A stretch of 64,000 nucleotides of DNA, from NCBI GenBank assembly GCA_039962225.1, contig JAMPKV010000002.1:434001-498000 (forward strand), in the 5' to 3' direction. A program made the position numbers and the translations under genes. Origin of the DNA: Microcoleus sp. AS-A8 (GTDB lineage Bacteria; Cyanobacteriota; Cyanobacteriia; Cyanobacteriales; Coleofasciculaceae). The notes beneath the pieces are model-generated. The model was not told the DNA's origin. It was given only the letters and a program-made list of their open reading frames with translations, and ran no database searches. Below are positions 27,555 through 36,158 of this stretch, piece after piece. The stretch's first letter is position 1. Each line of letters starts with the position of its first letter.

Positions 27555-27864
27555 GATGAAATCTAACCGCGTCCGATGGCGATTGAGGGAGGAATAATCT
27601 CAATTCCACGCTTATTGTACCAAATGCGGGTTGACCACTCTCTTTATCACGAAAAAGAATCTCCCTTAAACTACCCCGCCCTGATGGATCGCTGAGGATG
27701 GGGATTTCAGTAGCCTTAAGACATGATGTATGTAGAGAGCAAGCAAGTCCTGAACCTCCAGGCTGGTTTAAGAGCAGCCCCAAAGTGGAAAGATTCTTAG
27801 CTGCATTCTCGTCCGCATCATCGGTTTAATCAGGCTAGGAATTGCAACGATTGCTGCAAGCCAC
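27555..27864. other. Intergenic region between lpxB and DUF3352 gene
   Basis: 310 bp. Open frames here look like shadows. Nothing supported beyond the promoter region expected for the DUF3352 gene. Confidence 0.4.
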
Positions 27865-29115
27865 CTACAAAGGTGACATGCTCCCGATCGCCTTTTGTTT
27901 TTCCGGCGACTCACCTGCTAATTGCAGAATCTCACAGGCCGCGCGATCGCAAACTCCAACTTCCCCTAACAATTGGCGCATTTCTTGATAATCAGCCTGG
28001 GTTTGTTGACGCCTTTCTGGATTAAACAGAAGCTCTAACGATTCATTAACAATATTTTCTGATGTGGCTTGTTCTTGTAATAACTCTGGCACAATAGAAC
28101 GCATCACCACGAGGTTAGGCGGCGACATAAAAGGAATCGAAAACTTCAAAAGACGAGCAATCGAGTAAGTCAAAGGACTGACCCGATAAAAAACAACTTG
28201 TGGCACATTTAACAGCGCCAATTCCAAGTTCACCGTCCCTGACTTCGTAATGGCTAAATCAGCCGCAGATAGCACTTCCTGCGTTTGACCCGAAACCAGA
28301 GTTGCCCTTAGACCATAACGCTCAATCGCCGCTTCAATTGCAGGTCGATAAGCTTCTAGAGACAAAGGAATCCAAAAGAGTGGGGATTGGGAATTGGACT
28401 TTTGACTTTCTGCTGTCTCCAGTAATTTCGACTGGAGTTGTCGTGCTGCCTCAAAAGCTACAGGCATCATATACTTAAGTTCTTGTCGCCTAGAAGCCGG
28501 GACAAGCGCGATCGCCATCTGCTCCGGTTCAATTCCGAGTGCTGCCCTTGACTCCTCCCGCGTCGGCGTCAATCGCATCCGATCAACCAATGGATGACCC
28601 ACCCAAGTCACAGAAGCTCCCTTTTTTTCAAAATAACGGGCTTCTTCGGGGAAAACTGCCAACAGTTGGTCGGTCATCTTCACAATGGTCATCGTATCGC
28701 GGGGAAGAATCGACCGAGCTGACCAAACCCAATCTTGTGGGGCAATATAATAAGCAATCGGCATCTGCGGTAGGTGACGCCGCATAAAACGACCCAGGCT
28801 GAGATTTGGCCCCATATAGTCAATCAGTACCACCAAATCAGGTGGGTGCTGCCGCAGGTACTGTTTAGCACGCTGCTGAATTTGCAGAGTCGGCACGACA
28901 AAAGGCAAAGATTCCAGAATTCCCACCGAACCTATGCCAGTGGTATTACCCAACAGCGTGGCACCCGCTGCTGCCATTTTCTCGCCGCCTAGCGCCACAA
29001 TCTCTAAATCTAACCCTATGGCCTCTGCCTGACGTTTCAAGCCGTCAATCAGGAGTGCCCCTTGTAAATCACCAGAAACCTCTCCGGTGCTAATAAAAAT
29101 GGTTTTGCGTGTCAT
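27865..29115 (-). CDS. lpxB: Lipid-A-disaccharide synthase LpxB
   Basis: 416 residues, GT19 family. LpxB condenses UDP-diacylglucosamine with lipid X to form the lipid A disaccharide at the inner membrane. Family marks: FISTGEVSGDLQGALLIDGL at the N-terminus, VVLIDYMGPNLSLGRFMRRH, YYIAPQDWVWSARSI, VTWVGHPLVDRM, ALVPASRRQELKYMMPVAFE and the donor-binding AITKSGTVNLELALLNVPQV. The protein is slightly longer than the proteobacterial ones. It is the last gene of the minus-strand order Omp85-lpxC-fabZ-lpxA-lpxB, typical of cyanobacteria. A GGTTGAA array lies between it and lpxA. Confidence 0.95.
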   Translation of the reverse strand: MTRKTIFISTGEVSGDLQGALLIDGLKRQAEAIGLDLEIVALGGEKMAAAGATLLGNTTGIGSVGILESLPFVVPTLQIQQRAKQYLRQHPPDLVVLIDYMGPNLSLGRFMRRHLPQMPIAYYIAPQDWVWSARSILPRDTMTIVKMTDQLLAVFPEEARYFEKKGASVTWVGHPLVDRMRLTPTREESRAALGIEPEQMAIALVPASRRQELKYMMPVAFEAARQLQSKLLETAESQKSNSQSPLFWIPLSLEAYRPAIEAAIERYGLRATLVSGQTQEVLSAADLAITKSGTVNLELALLNVPQVVFYRVSPLTYSIARLLKFSIPFMSPPNLVVMRSIVPELLQEQATSENIVNESLELLFNPERRQQTQADYQEMRQLLGEVGVCDRAACEILQLAGESPEKQKAIGSMSPL

Positions 29116-29154
29116 GACTCATTGGTAAAGAAGAGTTGAAAGCCGATCAAGTTA

Positions 29155-29240
29155 AAAGGCGAGCCAGTTGAAAGTTGAATATTAAAACTTTCAACTTTCA
29201 ACCTTCCAACCTTCAACTCTTAAAAACCTTCAACCTGTAA
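29155..29240. repeat. Heptamer array at the lpxA 3' end
   Basis: Repeats of aactttcaac / aaccttc type fill the gap after lpxA on the minus strand. The repeat continues into the lpxA coding end: the C-terminal residues LQVEGF are encoded by a caggttgaagg unit. An aggcgag/gttgaaag part at 29157-29180 has the reverse orientation, so the array can fold back. Confidence 0.7.
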
Positions 29241-30041
29241 CCCTTTGATGCGACGACCAGGAATTACACCCCGTCGTCCCTCCATCTGAGATAACTGCAA
29301 AAATCGGCGTAGGTGCTGTAAGTGTTCGCTATCGGAGAGTAAATCTAGATGTTCTAAGGATTGAGGCAGCGTGTATCCAGAACGATACAGAGTTCGGAAT
29401 GCTTTTTTGAGCTGTCCGATTTCAGTCGCCGTTATTCCAGCGCGCTTAAGTCCCACTAAATTGAGCGATCGCACTCTAGACGGATTTCCCTCAATTAACA
29501 TGTAGGGTGGCACATCCCGGTCAATTCGGCTCATACCACCGACCATCGCTAAACGCCCAATGTGGACAAATTGATGAATCCCTAAAACTCCACCAATCGT
29601 TGCCCTGGACTCAATGTGAACATGACCTGCCAAAGCAACGGCGTTGGCAATAACAACCGAGTCGCCAAGGACGCAGTTGTGGGCGACATGAACATAAGCC
29701 ATTAACAAATTGTTGCTGCCAACCACCGTTGTCTCACCCGCAGCCGTGGCTCGGTTAATGGTGACATACTCCCGAATTCGGTTGTCATCGCCAATTTTAA
29801 CCCCAGTGGTGGCTCCGTCATATTTGAGGTCTTGGGGTTCCGAGCCGATCACCGCACCAGGAAAGATTTGATTCCTGGCTCCAATCTCTGTTGGCCCTTC
29901 TAGCACGACATGAGCACCAATCGTCGTGCCTGGACCCACCTTGACATTATCCCCAATCACAGCATAGGGGCCAATCTGAACCGTGGGGTGGAGTTCAGCA
30001 CCGGGATGGATAACAGCAGTTGGATGTATCAGTGTTGCCAT
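29220..30041 (-). CDS. lpxA: UDP-N-acetylglucosamine acyltransferase LpxA
   Basis: 273 residues. LpxA transfers a hydroxyacyl chain from ACP to UDP-GlcNAc, the first step of lipid A synthesis, in the cytosol. The N-terminal two thirds are hexapeptide repeats of a left-handed beta helix (IHPTAVIHPGAELHPTVQIG; GPYAVIGDNVKVGPGTTIGA). The catalytic-type His lies in AYVHVAHNCVLGDSVVIANA. The C-terminal helical part (LKRAGITATEIGQLKKAFRT) completes the family layout. The last residues are written by an adjacent heptamer repeat. Neighbours are fabZ upstream and lpxB downstream. Confidence 0.95.
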   Translation of the reverse strand: MATLIHPTAVIHPGAELHPTVQIGPYAVIGDNVKVGPGTTIGAHVVLEGPTEIGARNQIFPGAVIGSEPQDLKYDGATTGVKIGDDNRIREYVTINRATAAGETTVVGSNNLLMAYVHVAHNCVLGDSVVIANAVALAGHVHIESRATIGGVLGIHQFVHIGRLAMVGGMSRIDRDVPPYMLIEGNPSRVRSLNLVGLKRAGITATEIGQLKKAFRTLYRSGYTLPQSLEHLDLLSDSEHLQHLRRFLQLSQMEGRRGVIPGRRIKGLQVEGF

Positions 30042-30148
30042 AGAAGTGTTGAGTTGGATAGGAGCTCCTGCTCCTGTGCTGTGAGCTTGAGGGAGTGAGT
30101 TATGAATTTAAAACTTTAGACTCAACACCGTCGTACTCAAAGCGACAT

Positions 30149-30658
30149 TTAGTCTACGAGAGAAAACAATAATTCGCCTTCTGCGACTCGTTGACCATCG
30201 ACAACCGCACGAGAGAGCATCTTTCCAAAACGACGCCGCTTGATCGATATCAGTTCCGTGGTCATGATCAGTTGGTCTCCAGGCACGACAGGACGACGAA
30301 AACGAACTTTGTCAATGCCAGCAAAAACAAATAATCCACCCTCCAAATCGGGCAACTGAGTCAAGACAATACCGCCAACTTGAGCCATGGCTTCTACAAT
30401 CATTACCCCAGGCATCATCGGGCGTCCGGGAAAATGTCCTTGAAAGTGGGGTTCGTTGAAGGTCACGTTCTTGATGCCAACGGCTCGTTTGCCTGGAACA
30501 TATTCAATAATCCGATCCACTAAAGCAAACGGATAGCGGTGGGGTAGAAGTCTCTGAATGTCTTCAAAGGTAAGAGCTTGGCTCGATGGTTGAGCGCTCG
30601 GCTTCTCAACAGTTTCTGTGGAATTCGGGTGGGTGTTAACGTCGGTCAGTATAGACAT
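30149..30658 (-). CDS. fabZ: 3-hydroxyacyl-ACP dehydratase FabZ
   Basis: 169 residues. FabZ dehydrates 3-hydroxyacyl-ACP in fatty acid synthesis and competes with LpxA/LpxD for the same hydroxyacyl-ACP, which explains its place in the lipid A cluster. The hot-dog fold signature is complete: [14 protein letters not shown] with catalytic His, [20 protein letters not shown] with the catalytic Glu, and MAQVGGIVL. An N-terminal extension of about 25 polar residues precedes the core. The ATG at 30658 is preceded by no strong ribosome-binding site. Between lpxC and fabZ lies a repeat array of about 140 bp. Confidence 0.95.
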   Translation of the reverse strand: MSILTDVNTHPNSTETVEKPSAQPSSQALTFEDIQRLLPHRYPFALVDRIIEYVPGKRAVGIKNVTFNEPHFQGHFPGRPMMPGVMIVEAMAQVGGIVLTQLPDLEGGLFVFAGIDKVRFRRPVVPGDQLIMTTELISIKRRRFGKMLSRAVVDGQRVAEGELLFSLVD

Positions 30659-30674
30659 TTTGGTGCTTCGGAGG

Positions 30675-30817
30675 GTTGCAGGTTGCAGGGCGAGTCGGTT
30701 GCCAGGTTAATAAGTTGTCCGGTTAGTAGGTTAGCAGGTTACAGGTTACAGGTTATAGGTTATAACGTTTAACCTTCCAACTTTCCCGCCTTCCCGCTTT
30801 CAACGTTCTAACCTTCA
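30675..30817. repeat. Inverted heptamer arrays between lpxC and fabZ
   Basis: The left half carries aggttgcaggttgca and aggttacaggttacaggtta units; the right half carries aaccttccaactttc and aaccttcaaccc units in the opposite sense, so the transcript can fold. The right end supplies the lpxC stop codon (tca of ttcaaccc on the plus strand). Confidence 0.75.
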
Positions 30818-31849
30818 ACCCATTTGTTGTGCTAGCTCTTGAGCCAGTTGGACATGCAAATGGTGGCTAGCTTTGTAGGCAAGGAAGTGAGCTACAGGAA
30901 AAGTTCCGAGTAGACTTAAATCCCCTACTAAATCTAAAAGTTTATGACGCACTGGCTCATTTGAAAATCTTAAGGGAGGATTCAGCCAGCCAGTATCGTC
31001 ACAAACTAGGGCATTGTCTAGGCTCCCGCCTTTAATTAAACCGGCTTGTCGCAATTGCTCAACTTGGTGCGCTAAACCAAAAGTTCGAGCCGGTGCGATG
31101 CTTGTGGCAAAACTCTCCTGCTCCGGTGAAAAGCTATACCATTGATTCCCGATCGCAGGTGAATCAAAATCAATGCCATAAGTAAATCGGAGCGTCGGTG
31201 CTGGCAAGGCAGCAACAAAGGCATCTCCTTGGTGTACCCAGATGGGTTGCTGTAAGGCAAACGAGGCGGAAAGTGTTCTTGAGGAATTCCCCACCTCTAT
31301 GTGTCTTTTCACCAAAGGTTCCGATGTCCCTGTGTCTTCTTTTCCCTCTTCGGTCTGGACTCCGTCCCGTTTGGACGCTAGCGCCATCACTAAAGCATTG
31401 TTCCCCCTCTCCTGCTCTCCTGCCACGACACCTACTCCCTGAATCGCCTCTACCCAAACCTGGGCTGAACCATCTAACAGTGGAACTTCCGGGCCATCAA
31501 TTTCAATCCTCGCATCATCAACGCCGCTACACGCTAACGCCGCTAATAGGTGTTCCACGGTTCGCACTCGTGCTTCCCTGTGGGTAGATTGAGGCAAAAT
31601 GATGCTGTGTTGCGCTGCATTGTCCATTTCTGAGTCACTGGTGATCAGTGCTTGGAGTTCAGTAGACAGTCTGGTTTCATAAACAGCCTCGACTCGTGCT
31701 GGAATGATCGGTGATCCAGGCAAGTCCACTCGCACGAAATAGCGTCCCTCCCCAGGAGTAGCAGGCAGCACTCGCACATTTGTCAAGATACCGCTATGTA
31801 GTCCAACGCCGGAGCGATCGAAAATACCACCCAAGGTGTATTGAGCCAT
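30815..31849 (-). CDS. lpxC: UDP-3-O-acyl-GlcNAc deacetylase LpxC
   Basis: 344 residues. LpxC is the zinc hydrolase that removes the acetyl group and commits the cell to lipid A synthesis. Visible: GVGLHSG near the N-terminus, [20 protein letters not shown] with a zinc-ligand His, the [14 protein letters not shown] motif with further His/Asp ligands and catalytic residues, and [18 protein letters not shown]. The protein is 40-50 residues longer than usual because of a low-complexity polar insertion near residues 148-195 ([20 protein letters not shown]). The insertion falls between the two alpha/beta repeats and should not touch the active site. The stop codon lies in a heptamer repeat. Confidence 0.95.
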   Translation of the reverse strand: MAQYTLGGIFDRSGVGLHSGILTNVRVLPATPGEGRYFVRVDLPGSPIIPARVEAVYETRLSTELQALITSDSEMDNAAQHSIILPQSTHREARVRTVEHLLAALACSGVDDARIEIDGPEVPLLDGSAQVWVEAIQGVGVVAGEQERGNNALVMALASKRDGVQTEEGKEDTGTSEPLVKRHIEVGNSSRTLSASFALQQPIWVHQGDAFVAALPAPTLRFTYGIDFDSPAIGNQWYSFSPEQESFATSIAPARTFGLAHQVEQLRQAGLIKGGSLDNALVCDDTGWLNPPLRFSNEPVRHKLLDLVGDLSLLGTFPVAHFLAYKASHHLHVQLAQELAQQMG

Positions 31850-31892
31850 AGGTTATTCGTCACGACTGATTAGTTTAAACAGGGATTGGGCG

Positions 31893-32060
31893 TTGGCAGG
31901 TTGAAGGTGAAGTTCAAGAGCGTCGCTACGGCTTCTCTAGAGTTGGTGAACATTGGCAGGTTGATCTGTTCAATGTTTCAACCTACGGCTACCCTACCCC
32001 TTTGGGGAACGCTAGGCGAATAACCTTCAACCTTCAACCTTCAACCTTCAACCTTCAACC
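31893..32060. repeat. Inverted heptamer arrays between Omp85 gene and lpxC
   Basis: At the left, aggttgaaggtgaagttc units; at the right, five to six perfect accttca heptamers from 32022 to 32060, ending 2 bp from the Omp85 stop. The two sides are inverted relative to each other with about 90 bp between. Confidence 0.8.
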
Positions 32061-32062
32061 GT

Positions 32063-34510
32063 TTAGAATCGCTCTCCAATGCCGAAGTGCAACTGAGAGT
32101 CGCCTTGGTCATTAAAACCATAGTCCACGCGAATTGGACCTAGCGGCGACTGTACGCGGATACCTAAACCGTAGCCAAAACCATTGCCGGGTTTGCCCCG
32201 CACGCCCGCTGGGTTACCCGGAACGTTTTCACCGGAACCGAGATCACTGGCATAGTCCAAGAACAAAGCACCACCTATCACAGAGAAAACAGGGAAGCGA
32301 TATTCAGCCGTAGCCTGAATATAACGACGCCCTGCTCCCACATCTCCTTCACCGTAACCCCGTACCGAATTAACGCCACCCAAGGAAAACGCTTCATAAG
32401 GCGGCAAATCGCCCAGCACGGTTCCCCCTTGAACATTAAAGGCAAGAGCTTGGGGGCCTTTGGTGAAGTTGGTAAAGTTCACAGGGATGTAGTAGCTGTA
32501 GCTGCCTCTCAGGCGGGTCATGAGGATGGAGCCGACGGGAATCGACTGTTCCGCACCCAGTCGCAGCAGAGAGCCGCTGGTGGGTCGTATGGGGTCATTG
32601 CGCCGATCGCGCACAGCACCCAACTGAAGGGTCAACAGGTTGTCTTTTCCACTCTCATCAAAGCTTAAGAGTCTGCCCGCCTCATCCCTGGGAGTAACAT
32701 CACCCTCGCTATTGGTGACGGAAATCCTTTGATACTGTAAGCCTAAGGAAGCCGTCCAATCCGCTGGGGTGAACACATCTCTCGACAACGGACGGGTGAA
32801 GGTAATACCGCCTCCTGTTCGCCGGATACGGGGGCGATCGCGATCTCCGTCATCGTCGGGTGGGAGGAACACTTCTGGGTCACCGCCCTCAAAAATCAGG
32901 GAGATCGAGCGGCGTCGGAAGGCGTTTACTGTATACGATGTACGGTACGGATCGCCTGCAATCCAGGGGTCTGTAAACCGTGCGTCAAACAGGAACTCCC
33001 GTTGACCCACCTGTACTTCGGCTCCTAAGGTCTGATTGTTACCCCCCAGGTTTTGCTGTTGATAGCTCACAGAACCAAACAGACCACTTGCCGAACTAAT
33101 CCCACCCCCTAGCGCCAGAGAACCGGTGTTTTTCTCAATCACATCCACGACTACAACCACTTTACGGGGGTCAGTACCGGGGGCAAAGGAAAGCCGCACA
33201 TCATCAAAAATACCCAAGCCAAACACGCGCCGCAAGTCTCTTTGAGCTGTCTCCCGATTAAAGACATCGCCCGGTTTAAGTTGCACCTCTCGCGTAATGA
33301 TGAAGTTACGGGTACGACCCCTGATCGTTTCACCCTGCTCATTTGTCGTCTCTCCCTCTTTATTGAGGAAACGCACCTGAATATCTTCAATGACCCCTTC
33401 TGCCACGATTAACGTGACTTTCCCATCGGCGGTCACTTGCTGAGCATCAATGACCTGAGCGAGGTCATAACCGTTATCTTTGTACCATTGATTGACCTTT
33501 TTAATGCCCTCTTGCAGGTCGCGCAGGTTTAGGATTCTGCCATACTGCTGGCTGAAGATGTTCTCGACAACTTGAGCAGGCAGGACTTGCGTACCGGCAC
33601 CTTCCGGAACGGTTTGAACCGACACATTCCGCAGCACGGGGTTAGCCTCTACCACAAAAGTCACGCGAACCCCCAGAGGTGTATCTTCTGGCTGTACATT
33701 CACACTAGAGAAGTAGCCTGTGGCGAAGATGGCATTCACATCTTCCTGCAACTGGGAGCGAGTGGTTGCCTGTCCCGGTCGAGTTTTAATCACGCGAAAA
33801 ATTTCCTCTTCCAGTTCCCCTTGTGCGCCACTGATGTCCACTTCCGCAACGAGAACTCTTGGTTCTGGCTGAGTCGGTTGCGATTGAGTGTCTGGAGGAG
33901 TTGAAAATTCGGGCGCTGGGGTTGGCGTTGGTGAAAAGTCCTGCGTCGGGCTTGGTGAGGGACTGGGTGAAAGTTCCTGCGTCGGGCTTGGTGAGGGACT
34001 GGGTGAAAGTTCCTGCGTCGGGCTTGGTGAGGGACTGGGTGAAAGTTCCTGCGTCGGGCTTGGTGAGGGACTGGGTGACGGTGAGGGACTGGGTGACGGT
34101 GAGGGACTGGGTTGCACAGAACCTCCGGACTCAGCATCCTGTGCCATCAGGGGTTGCACACTAGAGGTTTCTGGCACAGGTAGAGTCTCGACAACCCCAT
34201 TGTTGACCCTTTCTGGTTGGCGTTCTGTTGATGCCACAGACTCCGAATCTATGGGAACAGCATCTTGATTAACATAGACTGGCTTTGAAATTGAGCCTGA
34301 ATGACGCTCAGTGGTCGGCTCAGCGTTAGCTGTAGGCACTCCTCCACTGCTGTTGGTCGCTTCTGGTTCTGTTGCTTTTGACTGGGGACTGGGCAAGTCT
34401 AGGGTTTGCCCCTTCACCGGGTTGGATAAACAGAAAGTGGCTGAAGCAGCCAGCATTGCTGCTAAAAAGGGAGATAAGCGCATGTCTTTGAGCTCTTTTG
34501 ACACTTCCAC
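32063..34510 (-). CDS. bamA: Omp85/BamA-family outer membrane assembly protein
   Basis: 815 residues from GTG 34510; an ATG at 34483 would remove nine. Signal peptide: SPFLAAMLAASATFCLS. Then a disordered linker (about 30-215) with a proline-rich block of SPSPSPTQEL repeats. Three POTRA-like domains follow (about 215-475; RVLVAEVDISGAQGELEEEI, then FATGYFSSVNVQPED, VIEDIQVRFLN). The C-terminal barrel has GGGISSASGLFGSVSYQQQN, the VRGYGEG loop that is the hallmark of Omp85 proteins, and a terminal Phe (GIGERF). It inserts beta-barrel proteins in the outer membrane. Cyanobacterial Omp85 normally has three POTRA domains, as here. It lies first in the lipid A cluster. Confidence 0.93.
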   Translation of the reverse strand: MEVSKELKDMRLSPFLAAMLAASATFCLSNPVKGQTLDLPSPQSKATEPEATNSSGGVPTANAEPTTERHSGSISKPVYVNQDAVPIDSESVASTERQPERVNNGVVETLPVPETSSVQPLMAQDAESGGSVQPSPSPSPSPSPSPSPSPSPTQELSPSPSPSPTQELSPSPSPSPTQELSPSPSPSPTQDFSPTPTPAPEFSTPPDTQSQPTQPEPRVLVAEVDISGAQGELEEEIFRVIKTRPGQATTRSQLQEDVNAIFATGYFSSVNVQPEDTPLGVRVTFVVEANPVLRNVSVQTVPEGAGTQVLPAQVVENIFSQQYGRILNLRDLQEGIKKVNQWYKDNGYDLAQVIDAQQVTADGKVTLIVAEGVIEDIQVRFLNKEGETTNEQGETIRGRTRNFIITREVQLKPGDVFNRETAQRDLRRVFGLGIFDDVRLSFAPGTDPRKVVVVVDVIEKNTGSLALGGGISSASGLFGSVSYQQQNLGGNNQTLGAEVQVGQREFLFDARFTDPWIAGDPYRTSYTVNAFRRRSISLIFEGGDPEVFLPPDDDGDRDRPRIRRTGGGITFTRPLSRDVFTPADWTASLGLQYQRISVTNSEGDVTPRDEAGRLLSFDESGKDNLLTLQLGAVRDRRNDPIRPTSGSLLRLGAEQSIPVGSILMTRLRGSYSYYIPVNFTNFTKGPQALAFNVQGGTVLGDLPPYEAFSLGGVNSVRGYGEGDVGAGRRYIQATAEYRFPVFSVIGGALFLDYASDLGSGENVPGNPAGVRGKPGNGFGYGLGIRVQSPLGPIRVDYGFNDQGDSQLHFGIGERF
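33939..34111. repeat. 36-bp minisatellite inside the Omp85 gene
   Basis: Four near-identical 36-bp units between 33939 and 34082 (starting tcctgcgtcgggcttggtga on the plus strand), followed by partial 12-18-bp units to 34111. They encode the SPSPSPSPTQEL block of the proline-rich linker. The unit is a multiple of three, so gain or loss of copies keeps the frame. Confidence 0.85.
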
Positions 34511-34675
34511 ACACCACGTTTATTGCAAGTCAGCGAAAGACGCTAGCGAGTCTTGCGTCGCTATCCGTTTCTTATTTTTTGTCCATTGTCCATTGTCTGT
34601 GAAGAGTTTTAACGATTTGCTGATCGCTAATCTGAAAAAAGCGATGGGGACTGGGCAGGATAAAGGTTTTTCCTG

Positions 34676-34766
34676 TAAGACTTACGCATTACCTCTACAT
34701 CTTGGATGAAAGCAGGGCAACCACAGAGCGATTGTCCCTACAACTGGTATTGGTGCATAAGTCCTG
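34676..34766. mobile_element. MITE-like element, family A (AGGACTTACGCA ends)
   Basis: Terminal inverted repeats taagacttacgca and tgcataagtcctg enclose 91 bp with a gtccctac word. The ends match those of the element at 47263-47366 that splits hicA, so this is a second copy of one family. No transposase is present. Confidence 0.6.
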
Positions 34767-34933
34767 TGCTGTTGTTGTGTACCCAGTGTGTGGGTCTCTA
34801 GCTAGCCGTCAACCCCAGTAATACCGCAACGGTTGAAAAAGGTCATGAGAATTTCGAGACTGAAGGAATTGACATCGGCTACCAGTACTAATGTTCCTGA
34901 GTATCACCTCCAATGAACAAATTCACACCTGTT

Positions 34934-35040
34934 TAATACCATTTCACTTTAAGTTGCTTAGCGAGCAAACTAGGGGCAGTAGAGCAAGCCAGGGGCATAA
35001 GGAAAATAATTTTTATCAGGAATTAAGTGAATTGGTATAA
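34934..35040. mobile_element. MITE-like element, family B
   Basis: An imperfect inverted repeat of about 18 bp: taataccatttcacttt at the left and ttaagtgaattggtataa at the right, about 107 bp overall. Ends of this type (taccaattcacttaa) recall interspersed cyanobacterial elements. No coding content. Confidence 0.5.
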
Positions 35041-35315
35041 CAAACCCCAATAGAACCATTAACGAGTTTAGTCTGCTAGGAGTAAAATAGAATCTTCTAC
35101 ATCAGTCATACTGGAGAAAAATTATAGACCGATTTGTTGCCTTGGGCAGGCAATGCTTACACTAATCATGTGCCAAGATGTCCGCAATGGATATCCGTTA
35201 TCCGAGACAGGCGTTTATGGCATCCGCAAACTCACTGAAAAAAGGCTGTTGCTGGGGTTGATTTTTCAAAAAAATTACCGTAAAAATACTGTTGATTTAG
35301 ATAATTTTATCTAGG

Positions 35316-35347
<32 letters not shown>

Positions 35348-35517
35348 GAGTAAGGAATAGATTTTTAAAGCTACTTCGCTCAAGTCAAAGCGTCCAATTT
35401 CTATAAGGCTGGCTAAATTCCAGGAAAACGCGAAAATAGATTGGATTAAGCCGATTAGAGAATTGAGAGATTTTCACCTCAAGCGGCGAATTTTAAAATA
35501 AAAATAAGGAGATAGCT

Positions 35518-35784
35518 ATGGCTGATAAATTTGATTTTCTATATCCTCGCAGTCGCTATTACGGCCAGGTCAAACCAGAGAATCTGGTCTTCAACGCTAA
35601 TCTACAGGAGTTTACTCAACGGGTCAACTATATCTGTAATCTAGAAACGGGCGGTAAACTTTCCCCAGAAGAAGCTTACTCCCAAATCAAAGAACTTTGG
35701 AAACAGTTGAAGCGCACTAAAAAGCAACTCTCGATTGGTCAGCACCCATTCCAAAGTGATGAAGGAGAAAACGAGGAAGGATGA
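35518..35784 (+). CDS. Small conserved cyanobacterial protein (DUF7219-like)
   Basis: 88 residues with an aaggag ribosome-binding site before the ATG. The sequence DFLYPRSRYYGQVKPENLVF and NLQEFTQRVNYICNLETGGK, then SPEEAYSQIKELWKQLKRTK, matches a short cyanobacterial family that I recall as DUF7219. Function is unknown; older databases sometimes carry a misleading isopropylmalate-synthase-like label. It is soluble, mostly helical, with a charged acidic tail. The gene is transcribed alone. The family name is from memory and the call rests on the sequence pattern. Confidence 0.8.
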   Translation: MADKFDFLYPRSRYYGQVKPENLVFNANLQEFTQRVNYICNLETGGKLSPEEAYSQIKELWKQLKRTKKQLSIGQHPFQSDEGENEEG

Positions 35785-36158
35785 ATGAGAAAGTATGAAG
35801 GATGAAAAAAGGTGGTTTAGAGTTCATACTTTCGACTTCTTCATAACAAATTATTCGTCGTGGGAAACTCCGTGTATGAGACACCGCAAGAGGAACAAGC
35901 GGGAGCGGTTTTTACCGCCTACCCGCCAACTGTTGTAGGAAAGAAACTTAATCTCCGTTGTAATTGCATTTTGAGTTAAGCGTTTTCCTGTTTTCAGGCA
36001 GTGAAGACTCACTGCCTTTGTGTCTGGATCTTTCTTCGTAGGCAATTCCCAGACAGTTCAGCAATTGGCTAGACACCGTTTTAGTCTCGGATGAAGAAGG
36101 TGGTGAAGCTTCCTCTTCCCAGCCCCCGAATTCTATTCGGGGGTTAGTGACAACTTGA
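35785..36158. other. Intergenic region with a hairpin at its end
   Basis: 374 bp with no supported gene. A perfect hairpin with 9-bp arms (cccccgaat / attcggggg, 36123-36143) lies just after the cyclase stop on the minus strand. No T-run follows. It may be a terminator or the end of a decayed mobile element. Confidence 0.45.

Noticed and set aside
27214..27783. 189-codon minus-strand frame overlapping the DUF3352 gene start
   Set aside because: Another frame of the DUF3352 gene; no family features and no ribosome-binding site.
29155..32060. CRISPR or group II intron in the lipid A cluster
   Set aside because: Heptamer tandem arrays explain the repetition; no reverse transcriptase, no 30-bp repeats.
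33790..34268. Several frames on both strands over the proline-rich linker of Omp85
   Set aside because: All arise from the 36-bp minisatellite read in other frames; no ribosome-binding site or conservation signal.
35851..36045. 64-codon minus-strand frame before the cyclase gene; plus-strand frame that might be a transposase end
   Set aside because: Low-complexity basic content, no ribosome-binding site and no recognisable IS200/IS605 motif; kept as an intergenic region.
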